A stretch of 19,779 bases of DNA from JAYTXL01 sp043742955 (GTDB taxonomy: Bacteria; Verrucomicrobiota; Verrucomicrobiia; Limisphaerales; JAYTXL01), in contig JAYTXL010000232.1 in the NCBI GenBank assembly GCA_043742955.1, positions 1-19,779 of the forward strand. The letters run 5' to 3'. This document shows positions 1 through 7,596 of this stretch, piece by piece; the stretch's first letter is position 1, and every line of letters begins with the position of its first letter. Under the pieces are notes generated by a model. That model was given only the letters and a program-made list of their open reading frames with translations. It had not been told where the DNA came from and made no database searches. The position numbers and the translations under genes are program-made.

Positions 1-47
1 AAGCGCCGCTCCAGTTCCAGCAGCGGGCGCGGAAAGTCCTCGGTCAT
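1..47 (-). CDS. Start of a probable IS1595-like transposase (runs off window)
   Basis: An ATG at base 47 opens a frame on the minus strand that runs off the window after 15 codons, reading MTEDFPRPLLELERR. A short F-P-R-x-L-L-E-x-x-R-R start is what I know from N-termini of IS1595-family transposases, just before their zinc ribbon. It lies inside the otherwise intact reading direction of the oxidase gene, about 45 bases after that protein stops resembling its family, as expected for an insertion sequence. Only 15 residues are visible, so the family assignment is tentative; it could be another small mobile-element gene. No Shine-Dalgarno sequence is seen. Confidence 0.4.
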   Translation of the reverse strand, partial: MTEDFPRPLLELERR

Positions 48-90
48 CGCACAAAATACTACCCCTGGGGGCCTGTGGAGTCACGTAAAT

Positions 91-97
91 ACCCCTA
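91..97 (-). mobile_element. Inferred edge of insertion element in the oxidase gene
   Basis: On the minus strand the oxidase codons end around base 97, where the sequence becomes AGGGGTATTTACG. A second AGGGGTA occurs about 35 bases further on, before the transposase-like start at 47. This G-rich start is compatible with an insertion-sequence terminus, but only one end is visible, so neither inverted repeats nor a target duplication can be confirmed. Confidence 0.35.
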
Positions 98-729
98 ATT
101 CCCTTTGAGGTTTGCACCGCCACACCCGCGCCATCGGGCTGCCAGTGCTGCACCGTTTCGTCCAAGCCGAACGTCGCGCCGTGGCGGCGGGCCAATTCAA
201 GGTGAGCGGTGATGCAGGCCTCAGGAAACAGGATTCCAGCGCGTGGCTCCCAGACCGCCGCCATGTCCGGCTCCGGGCGAAGCGCGGGAAAGCGGCGGTG
301 AACTTCGTCGCTCGAAAGGATTTCGTGGGGCAGTTGGTGGAGCTCCGCGCTGCGTTTGGCGCCGCGAAAAACCAAACCGTCACGCGGGCCGATCATCAAG
401 CCACCCGTCGGCAACAGGAGTTTCTGACCGGCCTGTGCCTCCAACTCCGTCCACAGCTCATACGCGCGCTGCACGAGCGGAACGTAAAGGGGATGTTCAA
501 AATACGCCTCGCGGATGATACGGGTTTGTCCATGGGACGAACCGAACGCATGCGGTGGCGTGAACCGGTCCAATCCGAGCACCCGGCGGCCGCTGCGGGC
601 GAGATGATATGCCGCCGCGCTGCCCATGGCGCCCAATCCCACCACGATCACATCATGCGTGCCCGACATCGCGGGCGGAGGATACGCAAATTCGTTGCCG
701 CTGTCGAGTGAACCCCCTATGTTCGCGGC

Positions 730-1860
730 ATGCAGATTCCTGACGCATTTCAACCGCCGCCGCGCCTGTTGATGGGGCCGGGCCCGAGCGATGTTTCGCC
801 ATCAGTTCTGAAGGCGATGTCCCAGCCGCTCGTCGGTCACCTCGATCCGACCTTTGTGAAAATGATGGAGGAGATCAAGGCCATGCTCCGCCACGTGTTT
901 CTGACGAAGAACGAAATGACCTTTCCCGTCAGCGGCACGGGCAGCGCCGGCATGGAGTTCTGCTGCGTGAACCTCATCGAGCCGGGTGATGAAGTCATCA
1001 TCGGCGTCAACGGCGTGTTCGGCACCCGGATGGTGGACGTCGCGCAACGCTGCGGCGCCAAGGTCACGAAGGTCGAGGCCGAGTGGGGTCGCATCATTGA
1101 GGCGCAACAAATCGCCGACGCGCTCAAGAGGTGCAAACCCAAGTTCGTTGCCATCGTCCACGCCGAGACCTCCACCGGCGCTCTCACGCCCGTCGAGGAG
1201 ATTTCCCAGCTCGCGCACGACGCCGGCGCGATGTTCCTGCTCGACACCGTCACGTCGCTGGGCGGATGCCCGGTGCGCCTCGACGAGTGGCAGGTGGACG
1301 CCGTTTACAGCGGCACGCAGAAATGCCTGAGCTGTCCGCCGGGGTTGTCCCCGATTTCACTGAGCCCGCGCGCGCTCGCCGCCGCCGCGAGCCGCAAGAC
1401 CAAGGTGCAGAGCTGGTATCTCGATGTTAATTTGCTTTCATCTTACTGGGGCCAGGAGCGCGTCTACCATCACACCGCGCCCATCTCGATGAACTACGCC
1501 CTGCATGAAGCGCTGCGGCTGGTGCTGATCGAGGGGTTGGAAAACCGCTGGCGTCGTCACGAGCAAAATCATCTCGCGCTCAAGGCGGGCCTCGCGGCGA
1601 TGGGTTTGGAAATCGCCTCGCAAACCGGTCATCAACTCTGGCAGCTCAACGCCGTCCGCGTGCCGACGGGAGTGGATGAAGCGGCCGTGCGCAAGCGGCT
1701 CCTCGCCGATTTCAACATCGAAGTCGGCGCCGGTCTCGGCCCGCTCAAAGGCAAGATCTGGCGCATTGGTTTGATGGGGGAAACCTCGAGCCGTGAGAAC
1801 GTGGATAAATGCCTGGCTGCACTCCGGCAGATTCTGAGCGACGCCGGCTGGAAGGTTTAA
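730..1860 (+). CDS. Alanine-glyoxylate / serine-pyruvate type aminotransferase (class V)
   Basis: A 376-residue fold-type I PLP enzyme of the alanine-glyoxylate aminotransferase family, which makes glycine from glyoxylate with alanine or serine as donor. Family marks are the N-terminal LLMGPGPSDVSPSVL, the SGTGSAGME loop that binds the PLP phosphate, HAETSTG, the PLP-ring aspartate Asp172 in LLDTVTSLGG, and the Schiff-base lysine Lys198 in SGTQKCLSCPPG. The C-terminus has the usual GAGLGPLKGKIWRIGLMG stretch. Length is normal, so the protein looks complete and functional. The ATG at 730 places the N-terminus where homologues begin; no Shine-Dalgarno is visible. It is divergent from the disrupted amine oxidase; both concern glycine/sarcosine nitrogen metabolism, so a shared role is plausible but not proven. 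Confidence 0.93.
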   Translation: MQIPDAFQPPPRLLMGPGPSDVSPSVLKAMSQPLVGHLDPTFVKMMEEIKAMLRHVFLTKNEMTFPVSGTGSAGMEFCCVNLIEPGDEVIIGVNGVFGTRMVDVAQRCGAKVTKVEAEWGRIIEAQQIADALKRCKPKFVAIVHAETSTGALTPVEEISQLAHDAGAMFLLDTVTSLGGCPVRLDEWQVDAVYSGTQKCLSCPPGLSPISLSPRALAAAASRKTKVQSWYLDVNLLSSYWGQERVYHHTAPISMNYALHEALRLVLIEGLENRWRRHEQNHLALKAGLAAMGLEIASQTGHQLWQLNAVRVPTGVDEAAVRKRLLADFNIEVGAGLGPLKGKIWRIGLMGETSSRENVDKCLAALRQILSDAGWKV

Positions 1861-1990
1861 GCCGAGCGAAACTTGGACCGCTGACCCAGCTGACGTTTGA
1901 GAAGGAACGCATTGAGGATTGTCCACGGCAAACCGCAGTGATGCATGAATCCTGTTTGCAAAACCAGCGCTCGCGAGGCATCTTCGCGCC

Positions 1991-2212
1991 ATGAGCACCG
2001 TTACGGAAATCCGGGAAGCCATCAGCCGGCTCTCGCTTGAAGAACGCGCTGAAATCACCGCCGAACTTTGCGGTTGGGCCGAAGACGACTGGGACCGCCA
2101 GATGATGCGCGACGTCAGCGCTGGCAAGTTCTCCGCCCTCAACCGCGAGGCAGATGCCGCGCACGCCGCCGGTCAGACACGCCCGCTCGACGAAATCCTC
2201 CGCGAGCCGTGA
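1991..2212 (+). CDS. Antitoxin of RelE/ParE-like TA module 1
   Basis: A 73-residue acidic protein beginning MSTVTEIREAISRLSLEER, followed by a W-D-x-Q-M-M-x-D-V-x-A-G-K segment and an acidic tail ending LDEILREP. This is the layout of short antitoxins that accompany the FW-x-LY type RelE/ParE toxins. Its stop overlaps the GTG start of the downstream toxin (GTGA), so the two are translationally coupled. The same architecture recurs in the antitoxin at 18759-18959, which shares MSTV-x-EIE, LS-x-x-E and the WDxQ...DVxAG signature, so the two modules are related. The DNA-binding class of the N-terminus is not obvious to me. Confidence 0.75.
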   Translation: MSTVTEIREAISRLSLEERAEITAELCGWAEDDWDRQMMRDVSAGKFSALNREADAAHAAGQTRPLDEILREP

Positions 2213-2469
2213 CCATTCCCAGCCGCGGCACCCCGGAATTCTGGCGGCTTTACCGCGCTTTGCCGGCGGCGGTCCGCACGCTCGCGCGCAAGAACTACGT
2301 CTGCTGGTCCGCCAACGCCTTTCATCCCTCTCTGCGCTTCAAGTCCATCGGCAAGCCCAACTGGTCGGTACGCGTGGGCGACCACTACCGAGCCGTAGGA
2401 AAGTTCGCGGGTAAAGCCTTCGTGTGGGCATGGATTGGCACCCACGAAGAATACAACAAACGTTTCTGA
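2209..2469 (+). CDS. RelE/ParE-like toxin of TA module 1
   Basis: An 86-residue basic protein read from the GTG at 2209, which overlaps the antitoxin stop by four bases. It has TPEFWRLYRALPAAVRTLARKNY, then HPSLRFKSIG, WSVRVGDHYRAVG and a terminal VWAWIGTHEEYNKRF. These are the conserved blocks of a family within the RelE/ParE superfamily, usually annotated as mRNA-interferase-type or gyrase-directed toxins; which target applies here cannot be told from sequence. The frame continues upstream into the antitoxin gene, but that extension is arginine-rich shadow sequence, so the GTG start is preferred. It appears intact. Confidence 0.8.
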   Translation: MTIPSRGTPEFWRLYRALPAAVRTLARKNYVCWSANAFHPSLRFKSIGKPNWSVRVGDHYRAVGKFAGKAFVWAWIGTHEEYNKRF

Positions 2470-2778
2470 CAAAATCCCTGAAGGTGCTCAGGTCTTTCGA
2501 ATGGGCGGAGCGGGACGACCGGATAGGTACGGATTGTGGCGAAGGCTTGACTTTTCCAGCGTGCGGATGGCGGCCTCGGTTACGCGAGGGGCGCGGGGAG
2601 ATTCACGCGGGCTCATATTTCGGCGCATTGATATTTCAGAGACCGGGCGCGAGTCCAGCCCGGTAAACCGTCGCCGGGTAGGTGGCAGGACGTGGTCTGC
2701 GTTTGTACCGATTGATGATTTTCTGAATTGTGTATTCTGCTCAGTCGATTGAGAATTGCCTGATTACACTTCGTGTGA
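2470..2778. other. Intergenic region; one hairpin, no gene recognised
   Basis: About 310 bases without a convincing gene. A perfect 7-bp inverted repeat with a 9-base loop (ACCGGGC / GCCCGGT) lies at 2642-2664 but has no T-run, so it is not a convincing terminator. The 3' part (2700-2775) is AT-richer than its surroundings and probably holds the promoter of the following gene, though no clear -35/-10 pair was found. Confidence 0.5.
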
Positions 2779-4743
2779 ATGGCCACGCGATGGTATGTTC
2801 CCGTCCTCGCAATGAAACTCGATTCGCTCAAACTTTGGCTCGCCGTATTCGGTGCCAGCGGCGCGCTGGCTGAGGCCCGGCTCACCCCGGAACAAGTCAA
2901 GGCGTTGCCACCAGCGGCGACGCGAAGAATTCATTTCGCCAAAGATATCCAGCCGATCCTGGAAACGAGCTGCGTCAAATGCCACGGCAACGGCAAACGC
3001 AAGGGCAATTTTTCCCTCGATACCCGCGCGAGTTTGCTCCAGGGCGGCGAATCCGGCGCGGCCGTGGTGGCGGGTCAGAGCGCGGCCAGCCCGCTCATTG
3101 AAATGGTGTCCGCCCTCAATCCCGACAATGTCATGCCGCAGAAAGGTTCACGGCTGAAGCCGGCTCAAATCGGTCTGTTGCGCGCCTGGATCGACCAGGG
3201 CCTGAAGTGGGACGAGGGATTCACGTTCAAGAAACCCGTGACCGTGCCTATGGAACCGCGCCAACCGGCAATTCCCGTCGCCCGAAAAGACTCCGGCCTG
3301 ACCAACCCAGTGGATCTCTTCCTGCAACCCTATTTCGCAATAAACAAAATCAAACCGCGGCCGCCCGTCGAAGACCGCGTCTTTGCCCGCCGCGTCTGGC
3401 TGGATGTCATCGGGCTGTTACCGCCGCCGGCGGAGTTGGACAGTTTCATCGCCGACCCACAGCCAGACAAGCGTGAACGGTTGGTGCAACGCCTGCTCGC
3501 GGACCCGCCGCGGTATGCGGAACATTGGCTGACGTTTTGGAACGATGCCCTGCGCAATGATTATCGCGGCACCGGCTACATCGACGGCGGCCGCAAACAG
3601 ATCACCGGCTGGCTCTATTCCGCGCTGGCCACGAACCTGCCGTTCAACCAGTTTGTCGGCCAATTGATCAATCCCACGCCGGACTGCGAAGGGTTCACCA
3701 AAGGGATCCTCTGGCGCGGGGCGGTGAATGCCAGCCAGGCGCCACCAATGCAGGCGGCCCAAAATATTTCCCAGATCTTCATGGGCGTAAATCTCAAATG
3801 CGCCTCCTGCCACGACAGCTTTATCAACGACTGGGAACTGGCGGACGCCTACGGCCTCGCGAGCATTTATGCCGACGGCCCGTTGGAAATGTTTCGCTGC
3901 GACAAACCCACTGGAAAACGGGCCCCGGTGAAATTCCTTTATCCGGCATTGGGCGCTATCGATGCCGGGGCCCCGAAGGTGGAACGGCTCAAGCAACTCG
4001 CGGAAATTGTCACCTCCCCAAAAGATGGGCGGCTGACGCGCACCATGGTGAACCGGCTGTGGGCAAAGTTTCTGGGCCGCGGCCTGGTCGAGCCGGTGGA
4101 TGAAATGGACAATCCGCCGTGGCACGCGGATCTGCTCGACTGGCTGGCGGCGGATCTGGCCGGGCATGGTTACGATTTAAAGCATTCGATGGCACGCATT
4201 CTCACGTCGCGCGCGTACCAAATGTCCGCCGTGAATCTGAGCGAACAGAGGGAAAGAGACTTTATTTTTCGCGGGCCGGCGATCCGCCGTTTGTCGGCCG
4301 AGCAATTTCGTGACGCGCTCACGTCGCTCACGGGCGCGGGGTATGCCCAAGCGGAGGCCCCGGTGAAAGACGCCCCACCGGGCCGGGTGCGCGCAGCGCT
4401 GGTGGCGGCGGATCCTTTGCTGGTGGCACTGGGGCGGCCCAACCGCGAGCAGGTCATCACTACGCGCGCTTCGGCCGCCACCACCTTGCAGGCGCTGGAA
4501 TTAACCAACGGCGGCACGCTTGCCGCGCTGCTCAAACGCGGCGCGGAAAATCTGCTCGCCGCCAAGCCCGCCAGCGGCCGCGAATTGGCGACGCGCCTCT
4601 ACGCGCAGGCGCTGGGACGCCCGCCCACGTCGCGGGAGGCGCAACTGGCCCTGGATATCGTCGGCGAACCGGCGACCAAAGAGGGCCTGGAAGACCTTTT
4701 GTGGAGCCTGACCATGCTGCCGGAGTTTCAGCTCATCTATTAG
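2779..4743 (+). CDS. Secreted PSCyt1-PSCyt2-PSD1 (DUF1549/DUF1553) cytochrome-type protein
   Basis: A 654-residue protein of the Planctomycete/Verrucomicrobia-specific cytochrome family. Numbering from 2779, an N-terminal signal-like hydrophobic stretch (LWLAVFGASGALAEA) precedes a PSCyt1 module with heme-c motif Cys65-x-x-Cys68-His69 (ETSCVKCHGNG) and the usual NVMP and LLRAWIDQGLKW sequences. A DUF1549/PSCyt2 module follows, with a second heme-c motif Cys341-x-x-Cys344-His345. The C-terminal PSD1/DUF1553 part includes TRTMVNRLWAKFLGRGLVEPVDEMDNPP and ILTSRAYQMS. It is shorter than many family members. Substrate and electron partner of this family are not established; association with polysaccharide breakdown is often proposed. 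The ATG at 2812 (MKLDSLKLWLAV) is an attractive alternative start because it puts the signal peptide at the N-terminus. The stop is 2 bases before the DUF1501 start, so the pair is co-expressed. Confidence 0.9.
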   Translation: MATRWYVPVLAMKLDSLKLWLAVFGASGALAEARLTPEQVKALPPAATRRIHFAKDIQPILETSCVKCHGNGKRKGNFSLDTRASLLQGGESGAAVVAGQSAASPLIEMVSALNPDNVMPQKGSRLKPAQIGLLRAWIDQGLKWDEGFTFKKPVTVPMEPRQPAIPVARKDSGLTNPVDLFLQPYFAINKIKPRPPVEDRVFARRVWLDVIGLLPPPAELDSFIADPQPDKRERLVQRLLADPPRYAEHWLTFWNDALRNDYRGTGYIDGGRKQITGWLYSALATNLPFNQFVGQLINPTPDCEGFTKGILWRGAVNASQAPPMQAAQNISQIFMGVNLKCASCHDSFINDWELADAYGLASIYADGPLEMFRCDKPTGKRAPVKFLYPALGAIDAGAPKVERLKQLAEIVTSPKDGRLTRTMVNRLWAKFLGRGLVEPVDEMDNPPWHADLLDWLAADLAGHGYDLKHSMARILTSRAYQMSAVNLSEQRERDFIFRGPAIRRLSAEQFRDALTSLTGAGYAQAEAPVKDAPPGRVRAALVAADPLLVALGRPNREQVITTRASAATTLQALELTNGGTLAALLKRGAENLLAAKPASGRELATRLYAQALGRPPTSREAQLALDIVGEPATKEGLEDLLWSLTMLPEFQLIY

Positions 4744-4745
4744 TC

Positions 4746-6242
4746 ATGAAAACAAATCCCTGGTCCCGTCGTGATTTCCTGAAGCAGGCCAGCGCCGCCA
4801 CGCTCAGCGCACTGGCCGCCGGTTATCCGCGTTCGTTGGCCGCCGCCGAGCCACTCGAAAAAATCGCGGCCACCGCCGACACGGTCATTGTGCTCTGGAT
4901 GGGCGGTGGGATGGCCCACACCGAGACGTTTGATCCCAAGCGCTACACCCCATTCGAGAAGGGACTCGACCCGAACCGCGTCCTCAGCACTTTCCCCGCC
5001 ATCGACACGTCGGTGGATCACATCAAAATTTCGGAGGGCCTGGAGAAAATCGGGCGCGTCATGAATCGCGGGGCGCTCATCCGCACGTACACGGCGGGCG
5101 ATCTCGGTTTCATTCTCCACTCCCGCCACCAATATCAATGGCACACTGGCTACGCCCCGCCGCAAACGGTTGCCGCGCCGCATCTCGGCGCCTGGATCGC
5201 GCGGACGCTCGGCCCGCTGAATCCGGCGGTGCCGGCTTTCATCAACATCGGCCAGCGCCTGGACGTGGGCGAGAGCGAGGAGTTGAAAGCCTTTCACAAT
5301 GCCGGCTTTCTGGGTGGCGAATATGGCCCCTTCAACATCCCGTATCCTGACCAGGCCGCCGCGAGCGTGCAACCGCCGGCGGGCATGAGTCCGGGACGTT
5401 TTCAAGACCGCAACCAGTTTTACAAACAGCTCGCCGAAGCCAGTCCCATCGGCCGGCACGGCAGCGAGTATCAAAAGGATTCGTTGATCCGCTCGCTGGA
5501 TAATGCGCATCGTCTGCTCAGTTCTCCCGCCGCGAAAGCGTTCGATCTTTCCCTGGAACCGAAGGAGTCGGTCGCCAAATATCTGCCGCCCGGCGTGGAC
5601 GCGGGCAAGGCCTTCGGCGCCGCCTTCACCCGCGACGGCAATTACGAAAAGCAGACGGTCGGGCGGTTCGGCCTCGGCTGTTTGCTGGCGCGACGATTGA
5701 CGGAAGTCGGGGCGCGCTTCATTGAAGTGACCACCGAATATATTCCGTTTCTGAACTGGGACACGCACGAGAACGGCCATGCACGGCTGGTGAACATGAA
5801 GCAGATGATCGACGGCCCGGTGTCGCAACTGGTGCTCGACCTGGAGGCCCGCGGCCTGCTTAAACGCACGCTCATCGTGCTGGCGAGCGAGTTCAGCCGC
5901 GACATGATGACCGAGGGTAAACCCGGCAAAGAGGTGCCCGGCCAGGTGCCCGTGCCCGACCGGATGGGCGGGCCTGAGCACTATGGAATGCACCGTCATT
6001 TCACCGACGCCGGCTCCGTGCTGCTTTTTGGGGGCGGCATCAAAAAGGGTCACCTGCACGGCGTCACCGCGGACGAGCGTCCGTGCAAAACGATCGAAAA
6101 GCGCGTGGTCATCGAGGATCTGCACGCCACGATTTATCGCGCTCTGGGGATTGCGCCCAAGCACGGCTACGAGATCGAGAAGCGGCCATTCTACGTGACG
6201 CGTGATGGGGTGGGCAAACCGGTGCTGGAACTGTTCGGCTGA
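4746..6242 (+). CDS. DUF1501 Tat-exported protein (sulfatase-like fold)
   Basis: A 498-residue protein with a twin-arginine signal peptide: SRRDFLKQASAATLSALAAG, with cleavage likely near LAAAEP. The DUF1501 body starts at DTVIVLWMGGGMAHTETFDPK and contains HSRHQYQWHTGY, FLNWDTHENG, LASEFSRD, a conserved histidine run PEHYGMHRHFTDAGSVLLFGGG and the closing EDLHATIYRALGI. DUF1501 proteins are distant relatives of alkaline-phosphatase/sulfatase enzymes and are nearly always encoded beside PSCyt/PSD1 proteins, as here. The ATG at 4746 is chosen because it places the Tat motif at residue 7 and lies 2 bases after the upstream stop; the frame extends further upstream only into that gene. The biochemical function of the family is unknown. 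Confidence 0.92.
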   Translation: MKTNPWSRRDFLKQASAATLSALAAGYPRSLAAAEPLEKIAATADTVIVLWMGGGMAHTETFDPKRYTPFEKGLDPNRVLSTFPAIDTSVDHIKISEGLEKIGRVMNRGALIRTYTAGDLGFILHSRHQYQWHTGYAPPQTVAAPHLGAWIARTLGPLNPAVPAFINIGQRLDVGESEELKAFHNAGFLGGEYGPFNIPYPDQAAASVQPPAGMSPGRFQDRNQFYKQLAEASPIGRHGSEYQKDSLIRSLDNAHRLLSSPAAKAFDLSLEPKESVAKYLPPGVDAGKAFGAAFTRDGNYEKQTVGRFGLGCLLARRLTEVGARFIEVTTEYIPFLNWDTHENGHARLVNMKQMIDGPVSQLVLDLEARGLLKRTLIVLASEFSRDMMTEGKPGKEVPGQVPVPDRMGGPEHYGMHRHFTDAGSVLLFGGGIKKGHLHGVTADERPCKTIEKRVVIEDLHATIYRALGIAPKHGYEIEKRPFYVTRDGVGKPVLELFG

Positions 6243-6290
6243 ACCGTTTCATGGCCGTGGACAAACGACGAAGCCATAAAGACCATGGCC

Positions 6291-6311
6291 CGTCGCCGCG
6301 AGAAGGCGACG
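6291..6311 (+). other. GC-rich hairpin after DUF1501 gene
   Basis: CGTCGCC and GGCGACG form a perfect 7-bp stem around a 7-base loop, extendable by flanking GGCC sequences at 6287-6290 and 6314-6317. It lies about 50 bases after the DUF1501 stop and could slow or end transcription. There is no following T-run, so it is not a classical intrinsic terminator. Confidence 0.4.
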
Positions 6312-6524
6312 GCGGCCAGGTCGGAAAGGGGACACCCCCACCCAGCCGATGGATCGGGCGCGTGTCAGCGGGACGCCCAGCATTGTTTCCGGTTTGAAAA
6401 TTTAGCTTTTTCTTCCCCGGCCAGTTGTGTTCAATCCGGAGCGCGATGACAATTGCACCCAGTCAAACCCATCCCCTGACCACCCCGGCGGGTGAAAAAC
6501 CAGGCCGTCGCCAGAGCCGGAATT

Positions 6525-6664
6525 TCAACCACGAAGACACCAAGGGCACTCAGGAGCCGAACCGCAGGCGCTTCATCGGGGCAAGCAGGATGCTCGCGCT
6601 ACGTAGGGCGAGCATCCAGCTCGCCATCCGCGTCCTTGGTGCCCTTTGTGCCTTGGTGGTTAAA
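6525..6664. repeat. Nested palindromic (REP/MITE-like) element
   Basis: Two outer arms of about 30 bases are imperfect inverted copies: TTCAACCACGAAGACACCAA near 6524-6543 and, inverted, CCTTGGTGCCCTTTGTGCC near 6634-6652, continuing to TTAA at about 6663. Inside lies a near-perfect hairpin at 6588-6617 (GGATGCTCGCGCT, 4-base loop, AGGGCGAGCATCC, one mismatch). Such nested palindromes with AACCACGAAGACAC-type arms are typical of dispersed non-coding repeats in bacterial genomes. The 6243-6775 intergenic region holds no convincing gene; the open frames there are low-quality and overlap this repeat. Confidence 0.6.
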
Positions 6665-6775
6665 CCCGTGACCGAAGTGCTCGACCATGGCACGGCGGTG
6701 CGGGTCGAGCCGGGCGGCTCCCAGCCCCAGCCGGCGCGGCTCTGAGCGATTGATTGCGAGATTTGAATTTCACTT

Positions 6776-7501
6776 ATGGCCGGACACAGCAGATGGGCGA
6801 AGGTCAAGCATTTCAAGGGTGGCATCGATGCCAAGCGGGGCAAGATCTTTGCCAAGCTCGGCAAGGAAATCACCATTGCCGCCCAACTGGCCGGTGGTGA
6901 CCCAGCGTTGAATCCACGCCTGCGGATGGTTTTGCTCAAGTGTCGTGCCGCCAACATGCCGACCGACAACATCGATCGGGCCGTCAAAAAGGGAACCGGC
7001 GGCGGTGAGGGGACGACGTTCGAGGATTTGACTTATGAGATTTACGCGCCGCACGGGGTCGCCCTGCTGGTGGAATTGAGCACGGACAACCGGAACCGCA
7101 CGGCGGCGGAGATCCGCAGTGTGGTGACGAAGAGCGGCGGGAACCTCGCGACGGCGGGTTCGGTTTCGCGGCTGTTCCATCGCCAGGGCCAGCTCATCAT
7201 TGCGCGGGAGTCGGCCCTGGAAGATCCGTTGATGGAACTGGCGTTGGAGGCGGGCGCGGTGGATTTCAAGGCGGAGCCGGAAGGATATGAGATCATCACC
7301 CACGCGGCGCAATTCGAGGCGGTGCACAAGCTGATCGAGGCGCGGGGAATCCGGTGCGAAGTGGCGCACGTCACGGAGCTGCCGAGGCTCACGGTGCCGC
7401 TGACCGGACCGGCGGCGTTGGCGGTGTCCAGACTGATCGAAGAGCTGGAGGACCATGACGATGTGAAGGAAGTTTATGCGAACGCTGCGTTCCCGGAGTA
7501 A
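6776..7501 (+). CDS. yebC: YebC/PmpR family protein
   Basis: A 241-residue full-length YebC/TACO1-family protein starting MAGHSRWAKVKHFKGGIDAKRGKIFAKLGKEI, the hallmark N-terminus of this family. It continues with NPRLRMVLLKCRAANMPTDNIDRAVKKGTGG, YEIYAPHGVALLVELSTDNRNRTAAEIR and the SRLFHRQGQ block. Members are described as DNA-binding regulators and, more recently, as factors that help ribosomes through difficult sequences; the genome context does not decide between these here. Length and all three domains are normal. It stands alone, about 95 bp before the MMPL exporter gene, with no obvious Shine-Dalgarno sequence. Confidence 0.96.
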   Translation: MAGHSRWAKVKHFKGGIDAKRGKIFAKLGKEITIAAQLAGGDPALNPRLRMVLLKCRAANMPTDNIDRAVKKGTGGGEGTTFEDLTYEIYAPHGVALLVELSTDNRNRTAAEIRSVVTKSGGNLATAGSVSRLFHRQGQLIIARESALEDPLMELALEAGAVDFKAEPEGYEIITHAAQFEAVHKLIEARGIRCEVAHVTELPRLTVPLTGPAALAVSRLIEELEDHDDVKEVYANAAFPE

Positions 7502-7596
7502 CGCCAACATGGATGCTCCCGCCCCATCCGCGCGCCGCCAAAGTGCGGTCGCCAAATCCGCGGGCGGGTCCCGCTGACCCGACGGCGGTTTGAACC

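Larger units (their letters stand above)
1..669 (-). pseudogene. Sarcosine / N-methyl-amino-acid oxidase (MSOX/solA-like), probably disrupted by an insertion
   Basis: Translation from the ATG at 669 gives an FAD-dependent amine oxidase of the monomeric sarcosine oxidase family: a Rossmann dinucleotide motif GLGAMG (about residues 11-16), then FGSSHGQTRIIREAYFEHP, the conserved S-H-G-x-T-R-I-I-R segment that contacts flavin and substrate. Such enzymes oxidise N-methyl amino acids to the free amino acid, formaldehyde and hydrogen peroxide. Family similarity holds for about 190 residues, to base ~97. After that the frame stays open to the window edge but reads non-family sequence, and a new start codon (base 47) begins a transposase-like protein. 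I infer an insertion that removed the C-terminal half (including the region of the covalent flavin cysteine) from this frame. It is divergent from the aminotransferase, with about 60 bp between the starts. Confidence 0.75.

Noticed and set aside
112..711. Long plus-strand open frame of 199 codons
   Set aside because: It is the shadow of the amine oxidase gene on the minus strand, which carries clear family motifs; the plus translation is arginine/histidine-rich without family-like sequence.
2642..2664. Hairpin ACCGGGC/GCCCGGT as a terminator or tRNA arm
   Set aside because: No T-run follows it and no cloverleaf can be built around it.
4740..6164. 474-codon minus-strand open frame
   Set aside because: It lies entirely opposite the DUF1501 gene, whose product is recognisable throughout; the minus product has shadow composition (Arg, His, Gly rich).
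6425..6745. 106-codon plus-strand open frame between DUF1501 and yebC
   Set aside because: It spans the palindromic repeat element; the product is just the translated repeat.
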